Made by a program: the position numbers and the translations under genes
Assembly: GCA_023249255.1 (NCBI GenBank)
Contig: JAHFCY010000020.1
Location: 1 to 23,843, forward strand
Source: Candidatus Lindowiibacteriota bacterium
GTDB taxonomy: Bacteria > Lindowbacteria > 2-12-FULL-62-27
Length of the DNA: 23,843 nucleotides
Direction of reading: 5' to 3'
Notes under the pieces: model-generated
Told to the model about the DNA's origin: nothing
Databases searched by the model: none
What the model saw: only the letters and a program-made list of their open reading frames with translations
In this document: one piece after another, positions 6,722 to 19,767 of the stretch
How positions within the stretch are numbered: position 1 is the stretch's first letter
How the letters are laid out: the number at the start of each line of letters is the position of its first letter

Positions 6722-8401
6722 ATGATCGACACCGCCGAGATTTTGAAAATTCTTCTGAGGCAGGGCCGGATTACGGAGGAGCAGGCCGAATCCGTCCAGA
6801 CCGCTATGGAGGCCGAAGAAAAAACGCCTCTCATGGCGCTGCAGGACATGGGTCTTCTGGACGAGGAAGTCGTGTACGAGTCCTATGCCCAGCACGTCGG
6901 ACTTCCGTATGAGGATATAGACAGTTATTCGCCGGACCCGGATTTGATCCGCCGGCTCGATCCAATCATGGCCCAGCAGTACCAGATTTTCCCGCTCGGC
7001 TTCGACAACGGATTTCTGAAACTCGCCTGCGCCGATTTCGTCGACTTGAAAACCCAGGAGGATCTCCGGCACATCCTTGAGGCCAACCTTGATTTCATCA
7101 TGGTAAATTCGCGCAAGTTAAGCGCGCTGATCGACACGTTTTACGCCGTCGCGCAGGAAAATCTCAAGGACGTCATGGACGAGCTTCAGACCGTCGAGGA
7201 GGAGAAGGGGGACATGGCGGTGGCGGACGAGGCGGCGGCGGCCGAGCAGGCGCCGGTTATCCGGCTCGTGAACATGCTGCTCATGCAGTCTCTCAAAAAC
7301 AAGGCAAGCGACATCCATTTCGAGCCGGCCGAAAAAGAATTCAACGTCCGGTTCCGTCAGGATGGTATCCTTGTCCACCAGCCCAAGATTCCAAAAAAAT
7401 ATCAGGGCGCGGTCCTGGCGCGCGTCAAGATCATGTCGGCGATGGACATTTCCGAGAAGCGTGTCCCGCAGGACGGCCGCATCAAAATGAAGATGCTGGG
7501 CCGCGAGATCGACTTCCGTGTTTCGGCCCTGCCGGCGCTCTATGGCGAGAGCATCGTCCTTCGACTTCTCGACAAGGCTTCCGTGTCCCTCGGTCTTCAG
7601 CAGGTCGGATTCATCGAGGACAATCTTCGAATTTTCAATGATCTCATCCGAAAACCCAACGGCATCATTCTGGTGACCGGCCCCACCGGTTCGGGTAAAA
7701 CCACCACGCTCTATTCGGCTCTGAACGAGATCAACCGGCCGGACCGCAAGATCATCACCGTCGAGGACCCGGTCGAGTATCAGCTCGACGGCATCAATCA
7801 GATGCAGGTCAACACCCCGATCGGCCTCACGTTCGGCGCGGGTCTTCGGTCAATCCTGCGCCAGTCTCCCGACGTGATTCTCGTCGGCGAGATGCGCGAT
7901 CTGGAAACCGCGTCGGTCGGCATCCGCGCGGCCCTGACCGGCCACCTCGTATTCTCGACGCTTCACACCAACGACGCGCCAAGTTCGATCACGCGTCTTG
8001 TCGACATGGGCATCAGTCCGTTCATGATCGCGTCCTCGCTTCAAGCCGCCATGGCTCAGCGGCTCTGCCGGACGATCTGCAAAAATTGCAAGCAGATTTA
8101 TCGTCCGACAGAAAAAATCCTGAAGGAGGTGAAGTTTCCGGTGGAGGTGGCAGAAAAGATAACGTTCTACAAGGGTGCTGGCTGTGAAACCTGTAATTTC
8201 ACGGGATACAAAGGCCGGACGGGAATTTTCGAACTCATGGTCATCAATGAGGAGATCAAGGAATTGATTCTGCAGGTCAAGCCTTCGTATGTGATTGCGG
8301 ACGCAGCCCGTCGCAACGGCATGCGGTCGCTTCGGGATGACGGTTTCCGCAAAGTGGCGCTGGGCATGACCACGATCGAAGAGGTCGTCGCGAATGCCTG
8401 A
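6722..8401 (+). CDS. pilB: PilB/GspE-type extension ATPase (second copy)
   Basis: This is a second full-length assembly ATPase (559 residues) directly after the first. It starts at ATG 6722 behind a strong GAGGAGGT (6703-6710). The N-terminal domain has the overall MshEN shape, but the RLG motifs are gone (ILLRQGRITEEQA, then TPLMALQDMGLLDEE), so c-di-GMP binding is doubtful. The ATPase core is canonical: Walker A GPTGSGKTT (320-328), Walker B DVILVGEMRD (384-393), His-box GHLVFSTLHTNDAP, and cysteines C453, C456, C488 and C491. An acidic, alanine-rich linker (156-176) separates the N-terminal domains from the core. The copy with standard catalytic motifs and position next to pilT and pilC is the better candidate for the housekeeping PilB; the upstream copy may be a regulated partner or serve another pilus-like system. 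Confidence 0.93.
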   Translation: MIDTAEILKILLRQGRITEEQAESVQTAMEAEEKTPLMALQDMGLLDEEVVYESYAQHVGLPYEDIDSYSPDPDLIRRLDPIMAQQYQIFPLGFDNGFLKLACADFVDLKTQEDLRHILEANLDFIMVNSRKLSALIDTFYAVAQENLKDVMDELQTVEEEKGDMAVADEAAAAEQAPVIRLVNMLLMQSLKNKASDIHFEPAEKEFNVRFRQDGILVHQPKIPKKYQGAVLARVKIMSAMDISEKRVPQDGRIKMKMLGREIDFRVSALPALYGESIVLRLLDKASVSLGLQQVGFIEDNLRIFNDLIRKPNGIILVTGPTGSGKTTTLYSALNEINRPDRKIITVEDPVEYQLDGINQMQVNTPIGLTFGAGLRSILRQSPDVILVGEMRDLETASVGIRAALTGHLVFSTLHTNDAPSSITRLVDMGISPFMIASSLQAAMAQRLCRTICKNCKQIYRPTEKILKEVKFPVEVAEKITFYKGAGCETCNFTGYKGRTGIFELMVINEEIKELILQVKPSYVIADAARRNGMRSLRDDGFRKVALGMTTIEEVVANA

Positions 8402-8414
8402 CCGGCCGACGCCC

Positions 8415-8438
8415 AACCTTGAACCTTGAACCTTGAAC
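8415..8438. repeat. Heptad tandem repeat (AACCTTG x3 plus AAC) before pilT
   Basis: Three exact AACCTTG units (8415-8435) plus a partial fourth lie in the 54-base gap between pilB and pilT. CAACCT at 8414-8419 is perfectly complementary to AGGTTG at 8443-8448, which contains the likely ribosome binding site of pilT. The array could therefore form the loop of a hairpin that masks translation start. The repeat itself is seen directly; the regulatory role is inference. Confidence 0.75.
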
Positions 8439-8455
8439 AAGTAGGTTGACGCCCT

Positions 8456-9505
8456 ATGTACATTCATGACGTGATGGAACTGGCGATTGATCGCGGCGCG
8501 TCAGACATTCATTTCCGGGTTGGCCGGCCGCCCGTTCTTCGGATCGATGGCGAGCTGGTGAACATCGAAACCCCGGTGCTGACACCGGACGATACGCAGA
8601 TCATCGTCAAATCGATCACGCCGGACGAGCATGTCACGAAACTGGAGCAGTTCGGCGGATCGGATTTCGGATATTCCTACGAAGACAAGTGCCGGTTTCG
8701 CTGCTCTATTTTCAAGGAGCGCGGATTTCACGGCATGGTGCTTCGCCTGATCCCGAACAAGATTTTTACGTTCGAACAGCTCGGCCTGCCTCGCCACATC
8801 CAGCCGCTGCTGACCAAACCCCGCGGGATGATCCTGGTGACCGGCCCGACCGGATCCGGCAAGACCACGACCCTCGCCGCGATGATTGACTGGATCAACA
8901 CCGAGCGTGCCGCGCACATCATCACGGTCGAGGATCCAATCGAATTTGTCCATCCGCACAAACAGAGCGTGGTGACGCACCGCGAGCTGGGCGTGGACGT
9001 CCCGTCGTTCAAAGAGGCGCTGAAGCGCGCGCTCCGGCAGGACCCGGACGTGATTCTGGTGGGCGAGATGCGTGACCTCGAGACGATCGAGGCGGCCATC
9101 AGCGCGGCCGAGACTGGCCATCTCGTATTCGGCACGCTCCATACCAACAGTGCGTCCTCGACGGTCGACCGCATCATCGACGTTTTTTCGACCGACCAGC
9201 AGGAGCAGATCCGGGCGCAGTTGTCGCAGGCGCTGGAGGCGGTGATATCGCAGACGCTGTGTCCGAAGGCCCAAGGGTCGGGCCGCGTGGCCGCGTACGA
9301 GATCATGATCGTCACGCCGGGCATCCGCAATCTCATCCGGGAGAAAAAGACTCATAATATTCTGTCGGCGATCCAGACCGGCGGCCAAATCGGCATGCAG
9401 ACGTTGGACCAGCACCTTTTGCAGTTGTATCAGCGCGGTGTCATCACGCACCAGGAATGTCTGACGCGGGCGCAGGACCGCGAAGAAATCCAGAAACAGA
9501 TGTAA
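8456..9505 (+). CDS. pilT: Twitching motility retraction ATPase PilT
   Basis: PilT depolymerises type IV pili and drives twitching motility. The 349-residue length is typical. Visible motifs are an N-terminal ASDIHFRVGRPPVLRIDG, Walker A GPTGSGKTT (130-138), VEDPIEF, Walker B DVILVGEMRD, His-box GHLVFGTLHTNSA (221-233) and GIRNLIRE (289-296), the PilT-specific motif (usually AIRNLIRE) needed for retraction. It lacks the MshEN domain and the four-cysteine motif of PilB, as expected. The start is ATG 8456 with an AGG about 10 bases upstream, possibly masked by a hairpin with the heptad repeat. The gene is followed by pilC after 18 bases. Confidence 0.96.
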   Translation: MYIHDVMELAIDRGASDIHFRVGRPPVLRIDGELVNIETPVLTPDDTQIIVKSITPDEHVTKLEQFGGSDFGYSYEDKCRFRCSIFKERGFHGMVLRLIPNKIFTFEQLGLPRHIQPLLTKPRGMILVTGPTGSGKTTTLAAMIDWINTERAAHIITVEDPIEFVHPHKQSVVTHRELGVDVPSFKEALKRALRQDPDVILVGEMRDLETIEAAISAAETGHLVFGTLHTNSASSTVDRIIDVFSTDQQEQIRAQLSQALEAVISQTLCPKAQGSGRVAAYEIMIVTPGIRNLIREKKTHNILSAIQTGGQIGMQTLDQHLLQLYQRGVITHQECLTRAQDREEIQKQM

Positions 9506-9523
9506 TCACAGGAGAAATCCCAG

Positions 9524-10729
9524 ATGTCGGTATTCACCTACAAGGCGATTGACGCGAAGGGCAAGGAAGTGGTGGGCACGATCGAGGCCGCAACCGAGAA
9601 AATGGCTTCGACGCGACTCAAGGAGATGTCCCTTCGGCCCTACAACATTGTAGAAAAAAAAGAAACCGGCTTCCAGATCCCGTTTCTTCAGAAAGGAATC
9701 AAGGAAGAGGAGATATCGCTCCTGACGCGTCAACTGGCGACCCTTCTCGATGCCGGTCTGCCCCTTCTGCGCGCCCTCACTATTTTGCAGGATCAGGCTG
9801 AAAATCCCAGGCTCAAGGATCTGCTGGTGACGTTGAGCGCGGACATCCAGGGCGGCAGTTCCTTTTCCGATGCCCTCTCCAAACAGAAAAAGTTTTTCAC
9901 GCCTCTGTACGTGAACATGGTAAAGGCCGGTGAAATCGGCGGCGTGCTTGAGAAAGTCCTCAGCCGACTTGCCGAATTCGCCGAAAAGGAGATGGAACTC
10001 CGCACGAAAATCAAGGGCGCGATGACGTATCCGGCGGTGATGGCCCTGATCGCCATTACCGTCGTCTCGTTTCTGCTGATCAAAATCATTCCGACATTTG
10101 CCCATATGTTCGGTGAGATGGGTCTCGAGTTGCCTCTGCCGACCAAGATCGTCATCGGCGCCAGCGACTTTCTGGTGGGATACTGGTGGCTGTGTGTTCT
10201 TGTCGTCGTCGGCGGAATTTTTGCCCTCCGCTGGTACGACCAGCCGGGCCGCGGCCGGTATCAAGTGGACAAGATCAAGCTGAAAATTCCGGTCTTCGGC
10301 GATCTGTCCCTGAAAGTCGCCGTAGCGCGATTCTCGCGGACGCTCGGAACGCTCGTGACCAGCGGCGTGCCGATTTTACAGGCGATCAAAATCGTCAAAG
10401 AGACGATCGGAAACGAAGTCCTGTCGAATGTCATGGATGATGTGTCGGCCTCGATCAGCCAGGGTGAAACGATTTCCAAACCCCTGCACCGCTCGAAAGT
10501 ATTTCCGCTGATGGTAACGCACATGATCGCCGTCGGGGAGGAAACAGGCGCGCTTGACAACATGCTGACCAAAATCGCCGACAACTACGACCTGATCGTG
10601 GACGAAACCGTGTCGGCGCTGTCGTCCCTGATCGAACCGATCATGGTGGTCTTCATGGGCGGCGCCATCGGCATCATTGTCATGGCCATGTTTTTCCCGA
10701 TGTTCGAGATGATCAACCTGGTGAAATAG
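9524..10729 (+). CDS. pilC: Type IV pilus inner-membrane platform protein PilC
   Basis: PilC (GspF family) is the inner-membrane platform that couples the PilB and PilT motors to the growing pilus. The 401-residue protein has the usual duplicated T2SSF layout: a cytoplasmic half with LTRQLATLLDAGLPLLRAL (67-85), membrane segments at about 170-192 and 220-236, a second half with FSRTLGTLVTSGVPILQAI (270-288), and a final membrane helix at 372-395 ending FFPMFEMINLVK. MVKAGEIGGVLEKVL and MIAVGEETGALDNML are the repeated GE-x-G motifs of the two halves. AGGAGA (9510-9515) precedes the ATG by 8 bases. The stop is a single TAG, and the next kinase gene continues in the same reading frame. Confidence 0.96.
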   Translation: MSVFTYKAIDAKGKEVVGTIEAATEKMASTRLKEMSLRPYNIVEKKETGFQIPFLQKGIKEEEISLLTRQLATLLDAGLPLLRALTILQDQAENPRLKDLLVTLSADIQGGSSFSDALSKQKKFFTPLYVNMVKAGEIGGVLEKVLSRLAEFAEKEMELRTKIKGAMTYPAVMALIAITVVSFLLIKIIPTFAHMFGEMGLELPLPTKIVIGASDFLVGYWWLCVLVVVGGIFALRWYDQPGRGRYQVDKIKLKIPVFGDLSLKVAVARFSRTLGTLVTSGVPILQAIKIVKETIGNEVLSNVMDDVSASISQGETISKPLHRSKVFPLMVTHMIAVGEETGALDNMLTKIADNYDLIVDETVSALSSLIEPIMVVFMGGAIGIIVMAMFFPMFEMINLVK

Positions 10730-10816
10730 ACCATCATCGAAATTTTTAAACGGCTTTACCGTTATCTCCGGACGGAGACGCGGCGCGAGACCTGGGGCTG
10801 GTTTCTGTTTTTAAGT

Positions 10817-12769
10817 TTGCTGGGGCTGGTACTCTTTCTGCTGATTTCTCTGAGTTATTTTCAGGAACTGCCGCCACATTTCAACGCCGTCATCATTGCG
10901 GCCCTTGTACTCTTTTTCTTCATCGAACCTTCCATTCGAAAGAGGTTTCCGTACACGGAGGCCAACCTGACGATCCTGCTTCTTTACGTGTTTTTTGCGC
11001 ACGCCGCCTGGATGGCAAGCATCAAATACTCCAAGGTCATGTTCTGGCTGTATCTTCTTCCTGTTTTTTCCGGAGGGCTGTCATTCGGTCTGGTCGGCAG
11101 CGTCGGGACTGCGTTTTTCATTACGATCCTTTACACGCTGTCATCGGCCGCGGCCGATCAGGCCTTCGAGCTCTTCACGCCGGCAAACCTCACACTTCTG
11201 ATTCCTCTCTACACCGCGGGTATCATCCTCGGATTTCAGGTCGAGCAGAAGATCCGGCAGGAACGCGAGACGTTCCAGAAAATCGCGCAGGTCACCACGC
11301 TTCGGCGGCTCCGCAACATTTCGAACATCGAGGGCCGCGCGGATCCGGAGCTGTTTTTCGGAGAAATTTTTCAGCAGATGTCGGAGGTTCTCCGGCCGGC
11401 TTCGGCCGCGCTGGTCAGGCTTCGTGATTCCGGCCGATCCATCGAGCGAGCCGCCAACATCGATCCGGAGCAGCCATTGTCCGCGTGGATCGAAACCGCG
11501 GATCTGGAGGGAGAAGTCAGGATTCTCAAACGAGGACGTGAGATTCCGAAAAAGACTCATTCCATCCTGATCGTGCCGTACCGCGTCCGCGACATTTCCA
11601 TGACGCTGGTTCTGGCCGACAGGCAAAATGAAATCTGGTTCAAGGACGAGGATCTTGAAATTGCCAGGGCGATGCGGGATTACTCAATCCTGCTCATGGA
11701 GAATCGTCTCATTCACGATGACATCCGCCAGACGCGGGACTTTCTGGACCGGGTGCTGACCGCAAGCCAGGCGGCGGTCTTCGCGGTCGACAGTTCCGGC
11801 GCCGTTCAGCTGGTCAACCGCAACGCCCTGCTTCTGACGGGGCAAATGACGGCGGACTCGCTGGTCGGCAAACGTCTCTGTGAGGATTTGTATCTGTTCC
11901 ACAGCAGGGAAAGCGATCCGATTCTGCGGTGTCTCAAGCAGGGCGAGGAAGTGCGGATCGCGGAGGGGGTTTTGCTTCGGGGCGATCACTCTCAGATTCC
12001 CATTCAGTATGCGACCACGCGATTCGCACACGGCGATGGCTCAACATGGGTACTCTTCACCGCGCTTGATATTTCGGAGCTTCAGCGTTTGCGGGCTGAG
12101 ATCGCCCGTAAGGAGCATCTCGGCATTTACCGGCGTCTCATGGCCGAGTTTGCTCACGAGATCAAGAATCCTCTTGGCGGGATCGAGGGATTTGCGTCGC
12201 TTTTGAAAAAAGAGCTGGAAAAAGATCCGCGTCTGGCGAAACTGGCTGACCGCGTAATCGACGGCGTGACGAGCATTTCAAGCACGATCAACCAGTTTCT
12301 GGAACTGTCGCTTGAGCGCCGACCCCAGTTGGACCGAATGTTCAAAATCCGCGAGGTGGCGGACCTGGCGGCGGCGGAAGTGGCGTTTCAGGCTGACAGC
12401 CGCGGATGCGCCGTCCGTGTCTCCGCGTCGGAGATTCCGCTCAAAGGATCACCGGATCATTTCAAGCGCGCGCTGGTCAACATCCTGAAGAATGCCATTG
12501 AGGCCTGCCGGCTGGGCGAGGGTCAGGTGAAATTAGCGGCCGGCCTGAACAACGACCAGATCCAGATTCAGATTTCCGACAACGGTGGCGGCATCCAGGG
12601 CGAGCCCTCCCGCATATTCGATCCGTTTTATACGACGAAGGACAAGGGACTGGGGCTGGGATTGCCGATCGTTCAAAAGATTGTCGAAGAGGAATTTGGC
12701 GGAGTGATGAAAGTGGAAAGCCCGCCGGGCGGCGGCACGACCGTGAAGATTCTGATTCCGGTTGCATGA
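10817..12769 (+). CDS. pilS: PilS-like membrane sensor histidine kinase (true start probably upstream, non-ATG)
   Basis: This is the sensor half of a two-component system, probably paired with the overlapping PilR-like regulator. From the TTG at 10817: about five membrane helices (1-140), a GAF-like region (175-295), a PAS domain (305-420) and the kinase core. H447 sits in FAHEIKNPLGGIEGF, the N box is NILKNAIEA, then DNGGGI and FDPFYTTKDKGLGLGLPIV. The TTG is unlikely to be the natural start: upstream codons in the same frame encode IIEIFKRLYRYLR and WGWFLFLSLL, a positively charged head and the first half of helix 1. No ATG, GTG or TTG exists between the pilC stop and 10817. ATC (10733, 10736) or ATT (10742) are candidate starts, with GGTGA at 10720-10724 as a possible binding site. 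The stop overlaps the next start (ATGA). Confidence 0.88.
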   Translation: MLGLVLFLLISLSYFQELPPHFNAVIIAALVLFFFIEPSIRKRFPYTEANLTILLLYVFFAHAAWMASIKYSKVMFWLYLLPVFSGGLSFGLVGSVGTAFFITILYTLSSAAADQAFELFTPANLTLLIPLYTAGIILGFQVEQKIRQERETFQKIAQVTTLRRLRNISNIEGRADPELFFGEIFQQMSEVLRPASAALVRLRDSGRSIERAANIDPEQPLSAWIETADLEGEVRILKRGREIPKKTHSILIVPYRVRDISMTLVLADRQNEIWFKDEDLEIARAMRDYSILLMENRLIHDDIRQTRDFLDRVLTASQAAVFAVDSSGAVQLVNRNALLLTGQMTADSLVGKRLCEDLYLFHSRESDPILRCLKQGEEVRIAEGVLLRGDHSQIPIQYATTRFAHGDGSTWVLFTALDISELQRLRAEIARKEHLGIYRRLMAEFAHEIKNPLGGIEGFASLLKKELEKDPRLAKLADRVIDGVTSISSTINQFLELSLERRPQLDRMFKIREVADLAAAEVAFQADSRGCAVRVSASEIPLKGSPDHFKRALVNILKNAIEACRLGEGQVKLAAGLNNDQIQIQISDNGGGIQGEPSRIFDPFYTTKDKGLGLGLPIVQKIVEEEFGGVMKVESPPGGGTTVKILIPVA

Positions 12770-14103
12770 AACGTCTTCTGGTGGTTGACGACGAACCCAT
12801 CATGGGGGATTTTTTGTGCGCAGCGGGGGAGCGTGAAGGGTACACAGTCACGCGCGCGGACAGCATCCGCACAGGCCGTGAAAAAGTCGGGACCAAGCCG
12901 TTTGATGTCGCCTTTCTCGATATCCGTCTTCCCGACGGCGACGGGCTCGGACTCGTCGTGGAAGTCCGATCCAAGCATCCCCGGTGCCACATCTGCGTGA
13001 TCACCGCCTACGGAACGGTCGACACGGCCGTATCGGCGATGAAACTGGGCGCCAACGATTTTCTGCTGAAGCCGTTTTCGTTCGAGGACGTCGAGCGCGT
13101 TCTGGCACGGACTGATCGTCCGGCCAAACCGGAGACGGGTTATACGCAGACGCTGGTTACGCGCGATCCGAAGATGAAGGAATTGCTCGATCTGGTGATG
13201 CGCATTGCCCCGACCGACGCCGGCGTTCTCATCTCGGGTGAAAGCGGTACCGGCAAGGAGCTGATCGCCCGAACTCTTCATCACACGAGCCACCGCAGTG
13301 ATTTCCCGTTCGTGGCCGTGAACTGTTCAGCGATTCCGGAGAATCTTCTTGAGGCGGAACTCTTCGGCTATGAGAGGGGCGCCTTCACGGGCGCCGAACG
13401 CCGCAAACTGGGTCTTGTTGAAATCGCCGGAAGCGGAACACTGTTTTTGGATGAAATCGCGGAACTGCCGATCGCGCTTCAGCCCAAGCTCCTGCGGGTT
13501 CTGGAGGGCGGGGAATTCAGGCGCGTCGGCGGGCAGGAGACGCTCCGGGCCGACATCCGTGTGATTGCCGCCACCAACAAAAATCTTCTGGAACTTTCGA
13601 AAAAAAATCAGTTCCGCGAGGACCTCTATTATCGTCTCAGCGTGATACCGATCGAGATTCCGCCGCTGCGATGCCGGCCCGACGATATCGGCCTGCTGAC
13701 CGAATATTTTTTGAAGGAGTATTCACGCCGGTATGCCCGGGATATCAGCCATGTGGCGCCGACCGTGCTCGATGTATTTCAAAAATATCCGTGGCCGGGC
13801 AATGTGAGAGAGCTTGAGAACGTGATCCAGCGCGCGGTTGCGCTGGCCGATGGCGATACCGTCCGGAGCGTCTCCCTGCCCGTGCAGTCGCAGACGGCCG
13901 GCGGAACGGTCAGGCCCGAACATCTGGTCGGCGCGGGCAAACCCTACGATGAGCTTGTGGATGAATTCGAGCGGGGCTTGATCGCCGAAGCGCTTCGCCG
14001 GACCGCCGGCAACCAGACCGACGCCGCAGATCTGCTGGGCATCAAACGCACAACCCTGGTCATGAAGCTGAAAAAATTCGTAATGGATTCCTCATCCGGA
14101 TAG
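12766..14103 (+). CDS. pilR: PilR-like NtrC-family sigma-54 response regulator
   Basis: This transcription activator opens sigma-54 promoters when phosphorylated. The receiver domain (1-118) has the acidic pair DDE (8-10), phosphoacceptor D52 in FLDIRLPDG and K102. The AAA+ domain (130-365) has Walker A GESGTGKE (158-165), the sigma-54 contact loop GAFTGA (205-210), LFLDEIAELP and the arginine-rich sensor region. A Fis-type helix-turn-helix closes the protein (GNQTDAADLLGIKRTTLVMK, 415-434). The ATG lies in the stop of the kinase gene (ATGA), so the pair is co-translated. In Geobacter and Myxococcus the pilin gene pilA follows pilR; here it does not, and I saw no sigma-54 promoter in the window, so the target genes are elsewhere. 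Confidence 0.93.
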   Translation: MKRLLVVDDEPIMGDFLCAAGEREGYTVTRADSIRTGREKVGTKPFDVAFLDIRLPDGDGLGLVVEVRSKHPRCHICVITAYGTVDTAVSAMKLGANDFLLKPFSFEDVERVLARTDRPAKPETGYTQTLVTRDPKMKELLDLVMRIAPTDAGVLISGESGTGKELIARTLHHTSHRSDFPFVAVNCSAIPENLLEAELFGYERGAFTGAERRKLGLVEIAGSGTLFLDEIAELPIALQPKLLRVLEGGEFRRVGGQETLRADIRVIAATNKNLLELSKKNQFREDLYYRLSVIPIEIPPLRCRPDDIGLLTEYFLKEYSRRYARDISHVAPTVLDVFQKYPWPGNVRELENVIQRAVALADGDTVRSVSLPVQSQTAGGTVRPEHLVGAGKPYDELVDEFERGLIAEALRRTAGNQTDAADLLGIKRTTLVMKLKKFVMDSSSG

Positions 14104-14127
14104 AAGACAGAAGCCCGGGGCCAGAAT

Positions 14128-18738
<4,611 letters not shown>

Positions 18739-18757
18739 AGGCCGATAAATCATTCGT

Positions 18758-19618
18758 ATGGCAAATGATGCGCCGTCTCCGAAAATGCCCGCTCCCAAAC
18801 CTGTCTTTATCCGCGCCGCCCAACCCGGTGGTCCGGCCGGGACGCGCGCCCTGATCCCCGACCGTCCGTTTTTTCTGCGCGCGGCCGCGCTCGCCGTTTT
18901 CAGTGGTTTCGTGATCGCCACAGTGTTATACCTCTCGCAATTTCAGTGGCTCTGCGCGCTCGTGCTATTGGCCGGCTGCGCGGCGGTGATCTTCTGGGAA
19001 CGGCGGCGCTGGTGGAGCGTTCTCAAAATGATGCTGGTGGCGGGTGTGCTGGGCGCCGTCGGTGAATGGCTCTGCGTCAGAAAATTCAATCTCTGGCAAT
19101 ATCATTTTCCAGTTTTCAAAGACGGCCTGCCGGTCTGGATCGGCCTGGTCTGGTCATACCTCTACGCCCTTTTCATCCTCATCGCGGAAATTTTTGAAGA
19201 TGGCTGGAGGCGGCTTGGCGATCCGATTAAAAACTTTCTGGCGATCGGGTTCGGCGTCGTATTTTTTCTGTTTTTGCGGGAAGTTTTTCTCCACATCGAC
19301 CGGAACATCTCCTATTATTATATCCTGTTTCTGGCGATCGGTCTTTCGATCTGGCGGGCGCCGGCCGACACGCTGACATTGATTGTAGCCGGAATCGGCG
19401 GGACAGTCGGCGAATACATGTCGATCCGGCACGGCTTGTGGCATTACACGAATCCGGTCTTTCCCGCATCAGGGATGCCGATTTCTCTGCCGTTGGCATG
19501 GGGGCTCGCCGCCGTTTTTGTCCGAAACGCCGCGATGCGTTTCTGGCACTCGACCCTATGGCTTCTGGCCGGCACGGGACTTCTTGCGGGGGCGATCCGG
19601 GTATTTCCTGAATTGTAA
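18758..19618 (+). CDS. Multispanning membrane protein with an internal duplication, function unknown
   Basis: I do not recognise the family with confidence. After a soluble Pro/Ala-rich head (1-35), the 286-residue protein has about eight hydrophobic helices. Two segments repeat the same pattern: GAVGEWLCVRKFNLWQYHFP followed by VFKDGLPVWIGLVW (99-132), and GTVGEYMSIRHGLWHYTNP followed by VFPASGMPISLPLAW (215-248). Both have a conserved Glu, an Arg, an LW-x-Y motif and VF..G.P, which looks like two homologous halves facing each other in the membrane. The layout vaguely recalls carotenoid-biosynthesis type membrane enzymes with paired Glu and aromatic motifs, but this is weak. The ATG at 18758 has only a distant GAGG. 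The gene follows trmI by 19 bases and ends before a large hairpin. Confidence 0.72.
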   Translation: MANDAPSPKMPAPKPVFIRAAQPGGPAGTRALIPDRPFFLRAAALAVFSGFVIATVLYLSQFQWLCALVLLAGCAAVIFWERRRWWSVLKMMLVAGVLGAVGEWLCVRKFNLWQYHFPVFKDGLPVWIGLVWSYLYALFILIAEIFEDGWRRLGDPIKNFLAIGFGVVFFLFLREVFLHIDRNISYYYILFLAIGLSIWRAPADTLTLIVAGIGGTVGEYMSIRHGLWHYTNPVFPASGMPISLPLAWGLAAVFVRNAAMRFWHSTLWLLAGTGLLAGAIRVFPEL

Positions 19619-19650
19619 TACTGAAGACAATCCTGCAATCGGAAAACATT

Positions 19651-19746
19651 GGCCACGGACAGACGCGCACCTCCACACACAGACCCCCACTTATTTTTCA
19701 ACTTTCGGCTGTGTCTGTGGTTATCTGTGCGTGTGGGTCTGTGGCC
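19651..19746. repeat. Long hairpin between convergent genes, GTCTGTG family (copy 2)
   Basis: The left arm (19651-19689, starting GGCCACGGAC) and right arm (19707-19746, ending GGGTCTGTGGCC) form an imperfect stem of about 38 base pairs around a loop of about 17 bases. It fills most of the 149-base gap between two genes whose 3' ends face each other. No T-run follows in either direction, so it may block 3' exonucleases or act as a weak bidirectional terminator. It shares motifs with the element at 1701-1798. Confidence 0.75.
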
Positions 19747-19767
19747 CGGGGTTTCTCCGGAACGGAT

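Noticed and set aside
4973-8401. Type II secretion gspE instead of pilB for the two ATPases
   Set aside because: Motifs cannot fully separate the two, but adjacent pilT, pilC, pilS and pilR and the absence of other gsp genes favour type IV pili.
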